A stretch of DNA of 64,000 nt, taken from Aquimonas sp041395245 (lineage in GTDB: Bacteria > Pseudomonadota > Gammaproteobacteria > Xanthomonadales > Xanthomonadaceae). How positions within the stretch are numbered: position 1 is the stretch's first letter; every line of letters starts with the position of its first letter. The notes under the pieces are model-generated. The model made no database searches and was not told the origin of the DNA. It saw only the letters and a list, made by a program, of their open reading frames with translations. A program made the translations under genes and the position numbers. Shown piece after piece: positions 10,080-17,404 of this stretch. The stretch lies in contig JAWLAY010000005.1 of the NCBI GenBank assembly GCA_041395245.1, positions 1 to 64,000 on the forward strand, in the 5' to 3' direction.

Positions 10080-10523
10080 TTAGTCGTCGTCCGGCGTAAG
10101 CATACGGATTTCGCGTGTCCCGATTTTTGCGCCGGTGACTTCATCGATGGCCACAGCTTTGATTTCCGTGCCCGTGGTCGCATCGATGAAACGCACCATC
10201 TTGCCGCCGCCCCGGTACTGCCGTCCCCATGCGCCGATCATGAACAGCACTGGCAGGAAGTCGCGTCCTGCGGCAGTCAGCAGGTACTCCTCGCGCGGTG
10301 GGCGCTCGGAGTAGCGGTGCTTCGTTAACAAGCCCTCATCGGTCAGCGTCGCCAGCCGCCGCGTCAGCATCGTCGGGGCGATGCCCAGGCTTTTCCGGAA
10401 CTGGTCGAAGCGTGTCAGGCCCGCGTGGGCGTCGCGCAGGATCAGAAGGCTCCAAGCGTCACCGACGAAGGCCAGGCTGCGTGCGATCGGGCACGGCTCG
10501 ATGCAGGTGTTTTCTTTGTCCAT
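10080..10523 (-). CDS. HxlR-family transcriptional regulator, possible thiol sensor
   Basis: A 147-residue winged-helix regulator. The HxlR core is clear: PIARSLAFVGDAWSLLILRD, RFDQFRKSLGIAPTMLTRRL and an EYLLTAAGRDFLPVL stretch. Two cysteines at residues 7 and 11 (TCIEPCP) sit where HxlR thiol sensors such as YodB and HypR carry their redox-active cysteine, so sensing of quinones, aldehydes or disulfide stress is plausible but inferred. It is divergent from the hydrolase–oxidoreductase cluster at 10628–14485, with a 104-base shared promoter region containing repeat operators. Alternative starts upstream would run through that operator region and are unlikely. Confidence 0.9.
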   Translation of the reverse strand: MDKENTCIEPCPIARSLAFVGDAWSLLILRDAHAGLTRFDQFRKSLGIAPTMLTRRLATLTDEGLLTKHRYSERPPREEYLLTAAGRDFLPVLFMIGAWGRQYRGGGKMVRFIDATTGTEIKAVAIDEVTGAKIGTREIRMLTPDDD

Positions 10524-10529
10524 ACATTT

Positions 10530-10585
10530 TTGATAGTGACAAACTACTAAATTGGTAGTAACGTTAGTTTCAAATTGGTAGTGAC
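10530..10585. promoter_or_regulatory. Three spaced direct repeats, probable HxlR operator
   Basis: Three copies of TTGRTAGTRAC occur at 10530–10540, 10552–10562 and 10575–10585, that is every 22–23 bases, or two helical turns, on one DNA face. The middle copy also forms a near-perfect 17-base palindrome, ACTACTAAATTGGTAGT (10543–10559). The segment is AT-rich in otherwise GC-rich DNA and lies between divergent start codons, 7 bases from the regulator's ATG and 42 bases from the hydrolase ATG. An HxlR protein binding here would repress both directions. The repeats are seen directly; the binding protein is inferred. Confidence 0.7.
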
Positions 10586-10627
10586 AGTATGGCAGCAAGT
10601 CACCTGCCTTGCACGGAGATTCCCGCA

Positions 10628-11467
10628 ATGACTGACGTGACCTGGAAAGATGTGCCAACCCGCTCGATTCAGGTTGGTGGAGTGCCCTTCGTTTATCGAG
10701 AACTTGGCCCACGTTCCGGTGTGCCGGTGGTGTTGTTGCACCACCTGATGGCCGTGCTGGACGACTGGGACCCGCGCGTGATCGATGGCATCGCAGCGCA
10801 ACGTCGGGTGATTGCGTTCGACAATCGCGGCGTCGGTGCCTCGGGTGGCTTGGTGCCAGCCAGCGTCGAAGCGATGGCGTGGGATGCCATCGCCTTCATT
10901 CGCGCGTTGGGGTTCACGCAGGTCGACCTGCTCGGCTTCTCGCTGGGCGGCGGCGTGGCGCAAATGGTGGCGCTGCAGGCTCCCGAACTCGTGCGTCGGT
11001 TGATTCTCGCTGGAACCGGCCCGCGAGGTGGCGGTCGCATCGAAGCGGTCAGCAAAGTCGCCGCACTGGCCTATCTCAAGGCTGCCTTGACCTGGAGTGA
11101 CGCCAGAAACTTCCTGTTCTTTCCGCGGACAGCAGAAGGCAAACGTGCTGCGCGGAGTTATTTCGCCGCGCTCAAGGCGCGCACGACGGACCGCGATCAG
11201 GGCATTTCATTGCAGGCCCGACGCGCCCAGCTCGCCGCGATCAAAGCCGCCGGACTGAGCAAGCCCGACGATCTTTCACGCATCACCCAGCCGGTGTTCG
11301 TGGTCAATGGCGATCACGATCTGATGGTCGCCAGCAGCCTGTCGGCTGACATGGCGCGTCGTTTGCCCAACGCGCGGCTGACGATCTATCCCGATTCCGG
11401 CCACGGCGCCATTTTCCAGTACCACCAGGCCTTTGTCGCAGAGGTTCTGGCCTTCCTTGCCTATTGA
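10628..11467 (+). CDS. Alpha/beta hydrolase
   Basis: A 279-residue alpha/beta hydrolase. The nucleophile elbow is GFSLGGG, the oxyanion region is VVLLHHLMAV followed by RVIAFDNRGVGAS, the acid is probably in VVNGDHDLMV, and the histidine is in SGHGAIF near the C-terminus. No signal peptide. Substrate is unknown; relatives hydrolyse esters, lactones or act as C–C hydrolases or haloperoxidase-like enzymes. The ATG at 10628 is preceded by CGGAGATT about eight bases upstream; an earlier start at 10589 would lie in the operator region. First gene of the putative HxlR-controlled operon, 24 bases before the MDR gene. Confidence 0.88.
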   Translation: MTDVTWKDVPTRSIQVGGVPFVYRELGPRSGVPVVLLHHLMAVLDDWDPRVIDGIAAQRRVIAFDNRGVGASGGLVPASVEAMAWDAIAFIRALGFTQVDLLGFSLGGGVAQMVALQAPELVRRLILAGTGPRGGGRIEAVSKVAALAYLKAALTWSDARNFLFFPRTAEGKRAARSYFAALKARTTDRDQGISLQARRAQLAAIKAAGLSKPDDLSRITQPVFVVNGDHDLMVASSLSADMARRLPNARLTIYPDSGHGAIFQYHQAFVAEVLAFLAY

Positions 11468-11491
11468 TCGATCACCAACGACAGGCTTCAG

Positions 11492-12508
11492 ATGAAAACC
11501 CCAACCATGAAAGCACTCACCTTCAAACGCTATGGCAAGGCACCTGACATCGGCTTCAGTGTCCTGCCTCGCCCTACACTGAAAGACGACGAATTGTTGG
11601 TGCAAGTCCATGCCGCCGGAATAAACCCCGTCGACAACATGATCCCGACGGGCATGTTCAAACCCGTTCTGCACTTCTCCCTTCCCGCCACGATGGGCAG
11701 CGATCTGGCCGGTGTCGTGCTTGAAGTCGGCAGCCGCGTCACGCGCTTCAAGCCGGGCGATGCCATTTTCGCCAACATTTTCGATCTGGGCACCGGATCA
11801 CTTGTCGAGTTCGCCGTCGTGCCGGAGAGCGCTGCCGCGCCTAAGCCGGACAACCTCGATTTCGTGCAGGCCGCCTCGATTCCGATGGTCGGCCTGACCT
11901 CGTGGCAGGCGCTGAAGGAACGCCTCAACCTTCGTGCGGGCCAGAAGTTGTTCGTCCCGGCAGGTTCCGGTGGTATCGGCACGTTTGCCATCCAGTTGGC
12001 CAAGCACATCGGTGCCAAGGTCGGAACGACCACCAGCACGGGCAACGTGGATCTGGTGCGGCGCCTTGGCGCCGACGAGGTCATCGACTACACGAAGCAG
12101 GACTTCACCCAGGTGCTGCATGGCTACGATGCCGTGCTGGGCACCCTGAAGGGCAACGAGATTGAAAAGTCCCTCGGCATCCTCAAGCCGGGCGGTCGGG
12201 TCGTCTCGCTGGTCGGGCCGCTCGACGCCGCGTTCGCCAAGGTTCGACGGTTGAACTTCGTGATCAAGTTCGTCTTCGGGCTGATGAGCCGCAGGATCAT
12301 GCGACTGGCGAAGAAGCGGGGCGTCACCTATTCGTTTCTGTTCGCGCGCCCCGAGGGCACCCAACTTCGTGAAATCGGCAAGCTCATCGAGAGCGGGAAA
12401 ATCCAGCCGGTGATCGACAAGGTTTTTCCTTTTGAGCAGGCCAAGGAAGCGCTCGACTACCTCGCCCAGGGACGCGCCAAGGGCAAGGTCGTGGTCAGGA
12501 TGAAATGA
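11492..12508 (+). CDS. NADP-dependent MDR oxidoreductase (quinone oxidoreductase type)
   Basis: A 338-residue medium-chain dehydrogenase/reductase of the zinc-free quinone oxidoreductase/enoyl reductase group. It shows an N-terminal GroES-like domain (AAGINPVDNMIPTG, MGSDLAGVVLEVG) and a Rossmann domain with PAGSGGIGTFAIQLAKHIGA. No catalytic or structural zinc cysteines are visible, which fits reduction of quinones or alpha,beta-unsaturated carbonyls. It follows the hydrolase by 24 bases and precedes the SDR by 57, on the same strand. It may begin at residue 1 (MKTPTMKAL) or at the second methionine. Together with the old yellow enzyme downstream it suggests electrophile detoxification. Confidence 0.9.
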   Translation: MKTPTMKALTFKRYGKAPDIGFSVLPRPTLKDDELLVQVHAAGINPVDNMIPTGMFKPVLHFSLPATMGSDLAGVVLEVGSRVTRFKPGDAIFANIFDLGTGSLVEFAVVPESAAAPKPDNLDFVQAASIPMVGLTSWQALKERLNLRAGQKLFVPAGSGGIGTFAIQLAKHIGAKVGTTTSTGNVDLVRRLGADEVIDYTKQDFTQVLHGYDAVLGTLKGNEIEKSLGILKPGGRVVSLVGPLDAAFAKVRRLNFVIKFVFGLMSRRIMRLAKKRGVTYSFLFARPEGTQLREIGKLIESGKIQPVIDKVFPFEQAKEALDYLAQGRAKGKVVVRMK

Positions 12509-12565
12509 CCACGACCAACCCGATGTGATGCCCGCTCAAACGCCGTCTATCTCAAGGATTCATCC

Positions 12566-13354
12566 ATGAACAACCTTCCCTCTGTCCTCATCACCGGTGC
12601 CTCCAGCGGCATCGGCGCCACCTATGCCGAGCGCTTCGCCCGTCGTGGCCACGACCTCGTCCTCGTGGCGCGCGACAAGGCGCGCCTGGAAGCCCTGGCT
12701 GCCCGCCTGCGTGCGGAATGCAAAGTCGTCGTCGATGTGCTGCAGGCTGATCTGACCAAGCCCGCCGACCTGTCCTTGTTGGAAACCCGGCTGCGCGACG
12801 ACGCCCGTATTGGCATCCTGATCAACAATGCGGGCAAGGCGCAAGCAGGCGCCTTCGCGGACCAGACCGCCGAGGAGATCGAAAGCCTGATCGCGCTCAA
12901 CGTCACCGCCGTGACCCGGCTTGCCGCGGCGGTCGCGCCGCGCTTCGCGCAGTCCGGTAGCGGTGCCATCGTCAATATTGGCTCGGTGGTCGGTTTTGCA
13001 CCCGAGTTCGGCATGTCGATCTACGGCGCCAGCAAGGCGTTCGTGCTGTTTCTGTCGCAAGGACTGCATGTCGAACTGGCACCCAAGGGTGTTTATGTGC
13101 AGGCGGTGCTGCCTGCGGCGACCCGCACGGAGATTTGGGAACGCGCGGGCGTGGACGTCAACACGCTGCCCGAGGTGATGGAAGTCGACGAACTGGTCGA
13201 TGCGGCACTGGTCGGCTTCGACCGTCGTGAATTGGTCACCATTCCGCCGCTGCATGTCGCCGGACGCTGGGACGCGCTGGAGGCGGCCCGTCAGGGACTG
13301 ATGTCGGATATTCGGCAAGCGCATGCAGCCGAGCGTTATCGCTTGCCAGTCTGA
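12566..13354 (+). CDS. Short-chain dehydrogenase/reductase
   Basis: A 262-residue classical SDR: cofactor loop TGASSGIGATYAERFARRGH, INNAGKA, catalytic serine in NIGSVVGF, and YGASK with the tyrosine and lysine of the active site. The basic residue after the glycine loop (VARDKARLE) suggests NADP(H) preference. The substrate is unknown; the C-terminal half (PAATRTEIWERAGVD) resembles the DltE/YdfG-like SDR group. It is third in the putative HxlR-controlled operon, 51 bases before the old yellow enzyme gene. No oddities in length or codon use. Confidence 0.92.
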   Translation: MNNLPSVLITGASSGIGATYAERFARRGHDLVLVARDKARLEALAARLRAECKVVVDVLQADLTKPADLSLLETRLRDDARIGILINNAGKAQAGAFADQTAEEIESLIALNVTAVTRLAAAVAPRFAQSGSGAIVNIGSVVGFAPEFGMSIYGASKAFVLFLSQGLHVELAPKGVYVQAVLPAATRTEIWERAGVDVNTLPEVMEVDELVDAALVGFDRRELVTIPPLHVAGRWDALEAARQGLMSDIRQAHAAERYRLPV

Positions 13355-13405
13355 GCGTGTGCTGCGATTTTGTTCTGATCTGCTTTTGCGCCAACGGAGA
13401 TATTC

Positions 13406-14485
13406 ATGAGCAACACATTGTTCACGCCCACCCAGTTGGGCTCATTCACGCTGAAGAACCGCATCGTCATGGCACCGATGACGCGTTGCCGTGCCATCGG
13501 CAACCTCCCCAATGCGTTGATGGAGGACTACTACCGCCTGCGTGCCGAGGCGGGACTGATCATCACCGAGGGAGTGTCGCCCTCACCGAATGGCCTGGGT
13601 TATGCGCGAATTCCCGGATTGTTCAATCCGCAGCAGGCACAGGCCTGGCAAGGCGTGACCGACGGTGTTCATCAGGCGGGCGGACGCATTTTTGTGCAAC
13701 TGATGCATACCGGGCGGGTCAGTCACCCCGCCAACATGCCAGTCGGCACACATATTCTGGCGCCCTCGGCGGTGGCCTTGCCGGGTGAGGTGTGGACCGA
13801 CGCCGCAGGCATGCAGCCGCATCCGGTGCCGCTTGAAATGACGGAGACGGACATCGCCGAGAGCATCGCCGAATATGCGGCGGCGGCCAGGTTGGCCGTG
13901 CAGGCCGGATTTGATGGCATCGAGTTGCACGCCGCGAATGGCTATCTGATTGACCAGTTCCTCAACACCGCCGCGAACCAGCGCACGGATCGTTGGGGTG
14001 GCTCGGTCGAGAACCGCATCCGCTTCGCCGTTGAAGTCGCGAAGGCCGCTGTCGCCGCGATTGGCGCCGAGCGTGTCGGCATGCGCATTTCGCCGTATGG
14101 CGTGTTCAACGGCATGCTGCCGGATGAGGCGATGGATGCACTGTATCGGCGTCTGATCGAAGCACTGAATGAACTGGGCCTGCTCTACATCCACATCGTC
14201 GATCACAGCGCCATGGGTGCGCCGGAAGTCAGCGCTGAACTCAAAGCCGATATCCGTGCTGCCTTCACGGGCAAGTACGTCCTTTCCGGTGGCTACGACG
14301 TGGCGCGCGCCAATGCGGATCTGGACGCACAGCGTGGCGATCTGGTGGCGTTCGGTCGGCCGTTCATTGCCAATCCCGATCTGGTGGTGAAGCTGCAGAC
14401 GGGAGAGGAACTGCGTGCGCCCGATCCGGCCACGTTTTACACACCGGGACCGGAGGGCTACGTCGAGGTGCCTGCGCAGGCGTAG
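13406..14485 (+). CDS. Old yellow enzyme family alkene reductase (NemA-like)
   Basis: A 359-residue FMN-dependent flavoprotein of full length. Motifs: LKNRIVMAPMTRCRA at the N-terminus, VQLMHTGRVSHP, the active-site HxxN within GIELHAANGYLIDQFL, and RTDRWGGSVENRIRF, followed by GDLVAFGRPFIANPDL, the phosphate-binding end of FMN. The enzyme reduces activated C=C bonds of enones, maleimides or nitro compounds with NADPH. It closes the operon behind a divergent HxlR regulator with cysteines, an arrangement like the electrophile-induced nemRA and yodB-type systems. A GGAGAT ribosome binding site precedes the ATG. Confidence 0.95.
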   Translation: MSNTLFTPTQLGSFTLKNRIVMAPMTRCRAIGNLPNALMEDYYRLRAEAGLIITEGVSPSPNGLGYARIPGLFNPQQAQAWQGVTDGVHQAGGRIFVQLMHTGRVSHPANMPVGTHILAPSAVALPGEVWTDAAGMQPHPVPLEMTETDIAESIAEYAAAARLAVQAGFDGIELHAANGYLIDQFLNTAANQRTDRWGGSVENRIRFAVEVAKAAVAAIGAERVGMRISPYGVFNGMLPDEAMDALYRRLIEALNELGLLYIHIVDHSAMGAPEVSAELKADIRAAFTGKYVLSGGYDVARANADLDAQRGDLVAFGRPFIANPDLVVKLQTGEELRAPDPATFYTPGPEGYVEVPAQA

Positions 14486-14543
14486 CGACAGACGGACGGG
14501 TCAGAAGGGCAGTCGCTGGGCAGCGCGCGCGCTTTGCGGCAGA

Positions 14544-14566
14544 CTCCCCCGGTCTGATTCGGGGAG
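14544..14566 (+). promoter_or_regulatory. Small hairpin covering the deaminase ribosome binding site
   Basis: CTCCCC at 14544–14549 can pair with GGGGAG at 14561–14566. The latter is the ribosome binding site of the adenine deaminase gene, whose ATG is at 14573. The loop is 11 bases. Such a structure could lower or regulate translation. The pairing is seen in the sequence; any regulatory role is inference, and a six-pair stem can arise by chance in GC-rich DNA. Confidence 0.3.
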
Positions 14567-14572
14567 ATAGCC

Positions 14573-15613
14573 ATGACACTGCCAGTCCTCAAGGGTGAAC
14601 GCCTGCACGATTTCCTGCGCGGGTTGCCAAAGGCCGAGTTGCACATCCATATCGAGGGTTCGCTGGAGCCGGAGCTGATCTTTGCGCTGGCGCAGCGCAA
14701 TGGGGTGCAACTCGCCTATCCGAGCGTCGAGGCCTTGCGTGCGGCGTATGCGTTCACCGATCTGCAGAGCTTTCTCGACATCTACTACGCCGGTGCCAGC
14801 GTGCTGTTGAAGGCCGAGGACTTCTTCGACATGGCCTGGGCGTATTTTCTGCGCGCCAAGGACGACAACGTCGTGCATGCGGAACTGTTCTTCGATCCGC
14901 AGACGCATACCGATCGCGGTGTGCCCCTGTCCGTGGTGATGGCAGGACTGAGCCGTGCGGTGGATCGTGCGCAGGCCGAGCTGGGCATCAGCGCCAAGCT
15001 GATTCTGTGTTTCCTGCGCCACCTCAGCGAAGCGGCGGCCTTCGACACGCTGGCGCAGGCCGAGCCGTTTCTGGACCGCATCATTGGCGTCGGTCTGGAT
15101 TCCAGCGAAGTCGGGCATCCGCCGGAGAAATTTGCGCGCGTGTTCGCCAAGGCGCGTGAACTGGGTTTGCGCGTGGTTGCGCATGCAGGTGAGGAAGGGC
15201 CGCCAAGCTACATCTGGGGCGCGTTGGACGTGCTGAAGGCGGAGCGCATCGACCACGGCGTGCAGAGTCTGAAAGACCCCGCGCTGGTTGCGCGACTGGT
15301 GCAGGAGCGTATTCCGCTGACCGTCTGCCCGCTGTCCAACCTCAAGTTGTGCGTGTTTCCGAGTCTGGCGCAGCACAACCTGCGCGCACTGCTGGATGCG
15401 GGATTGGTCGCCACCATCAACTCGGATGATCCGGCCTATTTCGGTGGCTACATGAATCAGAACTTCATCGAGACCTTCGATGCCCTGGGCCTGGATGCCA
15501 ACCATGCGCGCACCTTGGCCGCGAACTCATTCGAGGCGAGTTTCATCAGCCCGGAACAGCGCGCGACGCTGATGACGCAACTCGACGATTACTGCGCTCG
15601 CTTCGCGAATTGA
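14573..15613 (+). CDS. Adenosine/adenine deaminase (probably adenine deaminase)
   Basis: A 346-residue member of the adenosine deaminase family. Zinc ligands H24 and H26 lie in ELHIHIEGSLEPEL, others in RVVAHAGEEGPPSY (His plus catalytic Glu) and TINSDDPAYFGG (Asp pair). The DHGVQS motif is present. The HIEGSLEPEL start and the overall length match the Aah1-like subgroup characterised as 6-aminopurine (adenine) deaminases rather than nucleoside-specific adenosine deaminases, but I cannot prove the specificity. It would turn adenine into hypoxanthine, feeding the urate pathway genes just downstream. A palindromic repeat element separates it from the HIU hydrolase gene. Confidence 0.88.
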   Translation: MTLPVLKGERLHDFLRGLPKAELHIHIEGSLEPELIFALAQRNGVQLAYPSVEALRAAYAFTDLQSFLDIYYAGASVLLKAEDFFDMAWAYFLRAKDDNVVHAELFFDPQTHTDRGVPLSVVMAGLSRAVDRAQAELGISAKLILCFLRHLSEAAAFDTLAQAEPFLDRIIGVGLDSSEVGHPPEKFARVFAKARELGLRVVAHAGEEGPPSYIWGALDVLKAERIDHGVQSLKDPALVARLVQERIPLTVCPLSNLKLCVFPSLAQHNLRALLDAGLVATINSDDPAYFGGYMNQNFIETFDALGLDANHARTLAANSFEASFISPEQRATLMTQLDDYCARFAN

Positions 15614-15620
15614 TTGGGTC

Positions 15621-15785
15621 AGGAGCCTGCGCGGCAGAAGCCGACCGGTCTGCAAAGCCGTCTGCGCGGTCCACTATTTCCGCCGATTCTTGGCCCATAG
15701 GCGTGCTATGGACCGGCGAATCGTCGAAAATCTGTCCTCGCGCAGCCGGCTTCTCGCCTCGATCATTTCTGCCGCGCAGGCTCCT
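15621..15785. repeat. 165-base palindromic repeat element with perfect 19-base inverted ends
   Basis: The left end AGGAGCCTGCGCGGCAGAA (15621–15639) is the exact reverse complement of 15767–15785. The exact centre (15703) carries a small stem, CCATAG/CTATGG (15695–15700 with 15706–15711). Further partial symmetry (AGAAGCCG next to both ends) makes the whole segment a large imperfect hairpin. It codes for nothing I can recognise and starts 8 bases after the deaminase stop. The outer TAGGAGCCT resembles the end of the element at 26081–26180, so it looks like a MITE- or REP-like family. Transposase-driven spread is inferred. It may also form a terminator- or attenuator-like structure before the HIU hydrolase. 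Confidence 0.8.
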
Positions 15786-15813
15786 AGCGACATCACTCAG
15801 GACAAGGATGACC

Positions 15814-16167
15814 ATGGGCAAACTGACTACACATGTGCTGGATACCGCGCACGGCTGTCCCGCGGCGGGCGTGCGCCTGGCGCTGTTTCGTATTGAGGGC
15901 GAGTCGCGCATTCTGCTGCGCCGCGCGCAGACCAATGCGGACGGACGCTGTGATGCGCCGATTCTGCAGGACGCGGAGTTCGTTGCCGGGGTGTACGAAC
16001 TGCAATTCGAGGCCGGAGCGTACTTCGCGGCGCGTGGCGTCGACGTGCCCGAGCCGCGCTTTGTCGATGTGGTGAGCTTGCGCTTCGGCATTGCCGACGG
16101 CAGTGCGCACTATCACGTGCCGCTGCTGGTTTCGCCCTTCAGCTACAGCACCTATCGCGGCAGTTGA
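15814..16167 (+). CDS. uraH: 5-hydroxyisourate hydrolase
   Basis: A 117-residue transthyretin-like enzyme that opens 5-hydroxyisourate, the product of urate oxidation, to OHCU. The N-terminus MGKLTTHVLDTAHGCPAAGV carries the conserved His of the active site, and the protein ends in the family signature YRGS. No signal peptide. The ATG at 15814 is chosen over one at 15808 because AAGGA lies five bases upstream of it and the family begins at this point. It is followed 7 bases later by puuD, the enzyme making its substrate, so the two are surely co-transcribed. Confidence 0.95.
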   Translation: MGKLTTHVLDTAHGCPAAGVRLALFRIEGESRILLRRAQTNADGRCDAPILQDAEFVAGVYELQFEAGAYFAARGVDVPEPRFVDVVSLRFGIADGSAHYHVPLLVSPFSYSTYRGS

Positions 16168-16174
16168 GGCAGGC

Positions 16175-17404
16175 ATGACGGCATTTCTACTGGATGCGGC
16201 AGCCTTTCTGCTGCGTTGGTTCCACGTCATCGCGGCGATGGCGTGGATCGGCGAGTCGTTCTACTTCGTCATGCTGGATCGTGCACTGAAACCGCCGCGC
16301 GAAGGCGGCGAGGGTATTCAAGGCGATCTGTGGTCGGTGCACGGCGGCGGCTTCTATCACAAGCGCAAGTTCCTGCTGGCACCGCCCGGCATGCCCGCCG
16401 ATCTGCACTGGTCGATGTGGAAGTCCTACACCACCTGGATGACCGGATTCGCGCTGCTGAGCGTGATGTATCTGACCTCGCCGCTGATCTACCTGATCGA
16501 TCCGGCCGTTGCGGCGTGGACGCCCGCGCAGGCGGTGGGTCTGGCGCTGGGCTTTCTGGCGCTGGCCTGGTTCGGTTACGACCTGCTGTGTCGTGCGGTG
16601 GGGTTCCGCGATGGCTTGCTGGCGGTGCTGGTGGGCGCCTGGGTCATCGGCTTGACGCTGCTGGCCACCGAGTTGTTCTCGGGGCGCGCGGCCTATCTGC
16701 TGGTGGGTGCGGCACTGGGTACCATCATGTCGGCCAACGTCTTCGTGGTGATCATCCCCGGACAGCGGCGCATGGTTGCCGCGCTGCTGCGAGGCGAGAC
16801 GCCTGATCCCTTGCCCGGCAAGCGTGGCAAGCAGCGCTCGGTGCACAACACCTACTTCACCTTGCCGGTGGTGTTTGCGATGTTGAGCATCCACTTCGCG
16901 GCGGCGAGCGCGCATCCGCACAAGGCTTGGATACTGATCGGCTTCATGGCGGCGGGTGCCTTGATCCGGCAGTTTTTCGTGGTCTGGCACAGCGGCCAGC
17001 GAGCCTGGGGATTGTTGCTGGCCGGTGCGGTGATCGTGCTCGGCCTGCTGGTCTGGATGGCCCCGGCGCCGCGCGAGCCGAATGTCATCCCGGTCGCGAC
17101 GAATGCCGTGGAGGCGGCAACGCCGACCAGTCCCGTCGACGATGCCGTTCCGGTCGATACGACGCGCGTGCACGCGATCCTGCAGCAACGTTGCGCGATG
17201 TGCCATGCCGCGCAACCGAGTCTGATGGGTAGCGCGCCTTTGGGGGCGATGTTCGATACGCCGCAGCAGGTCGACAGCTATCGCGAGAAGATCCGCCAGC
17301 AAGTGATCGTGATGAAGGTGATGCCGCCCGGCAACATGACGGGCTTGACGGACGGTGAGCGCGGCGAAATCGAACGCTGGACGGCGGCCGCCGCGACACC
17401 ATGA
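16175..17404 (+). CDS. puuD: Urate hydroxylase PuuD, membrane-bound with cytochrome c domain
   Basis: A 409-residue integral membrane protein. About eight hydrophobic helices include WFHVIAAMAWIGESFYFVML at the N-terminus, and a C-terminal periplasmic cytochrome c domain carries the heme motif CAMCH at about 340–344, with MPPGNMT as likely axial methionine segment. This is the PuuD type urate oxidase that passes electrons to the respiratory chain instead of making peroxide like uricase. The product, 5-hydroxyisourate, goes to the neighbouring hydrolase. The ATG at 16175 is preceded by GAGGCAGGC. The stop overlaps the next gene (MBOAT) as ATGA, an unusual partner for purine catabolism. Confidence 0.93.
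   Translation: MTAFLLDAAAFLLRWFHVIAAMAWIGESFYFVMLDRALKPPREGGEGIQGDLWSVHGGGFYHKRKFLLAPPGMPADLHWSMWKSYTTWMTGFALLSVMYLTSPLIYLIDPAVAAWTPAQAVGLALGFLALAWFGYDLLCRAVGFRDGLLAVLVGAWVIGLTLLATELFSGRAAYLLVGAALGTIMSANVFVVIIPGQRRMVAALLRGETPDPLPGKRGKQRSVHNTYFTLPVVFAMLSIHFAAASAHPHKAWILIGFMAAGALIRQFFVVWHSGQRAWGLLLAGAVIVLGLLVWMAPAPREPNVIPVATNAVEAATPTSPVDDAVPVDTTRVHAILQQRCAMCHAAQPSLMGSAPLGAMFDTPQQVDSYREKIRQQVIVMKVMPPGNMTGLTDGERGEIERWTAAAATP

Noticed and set aside
15621..15785. Repeat element as an insertion sequence
   Set aside because: Only 165 bases, no transposase gene; at most a non-autonomous relative.
16187..17302. 371-codon minus-strand ORF opposite puuD
   Set aside because: Antisense to a conserved membrane enzyme with clear motifs; composition is arginine- and glutamine-rich as expected for a shadow frame.
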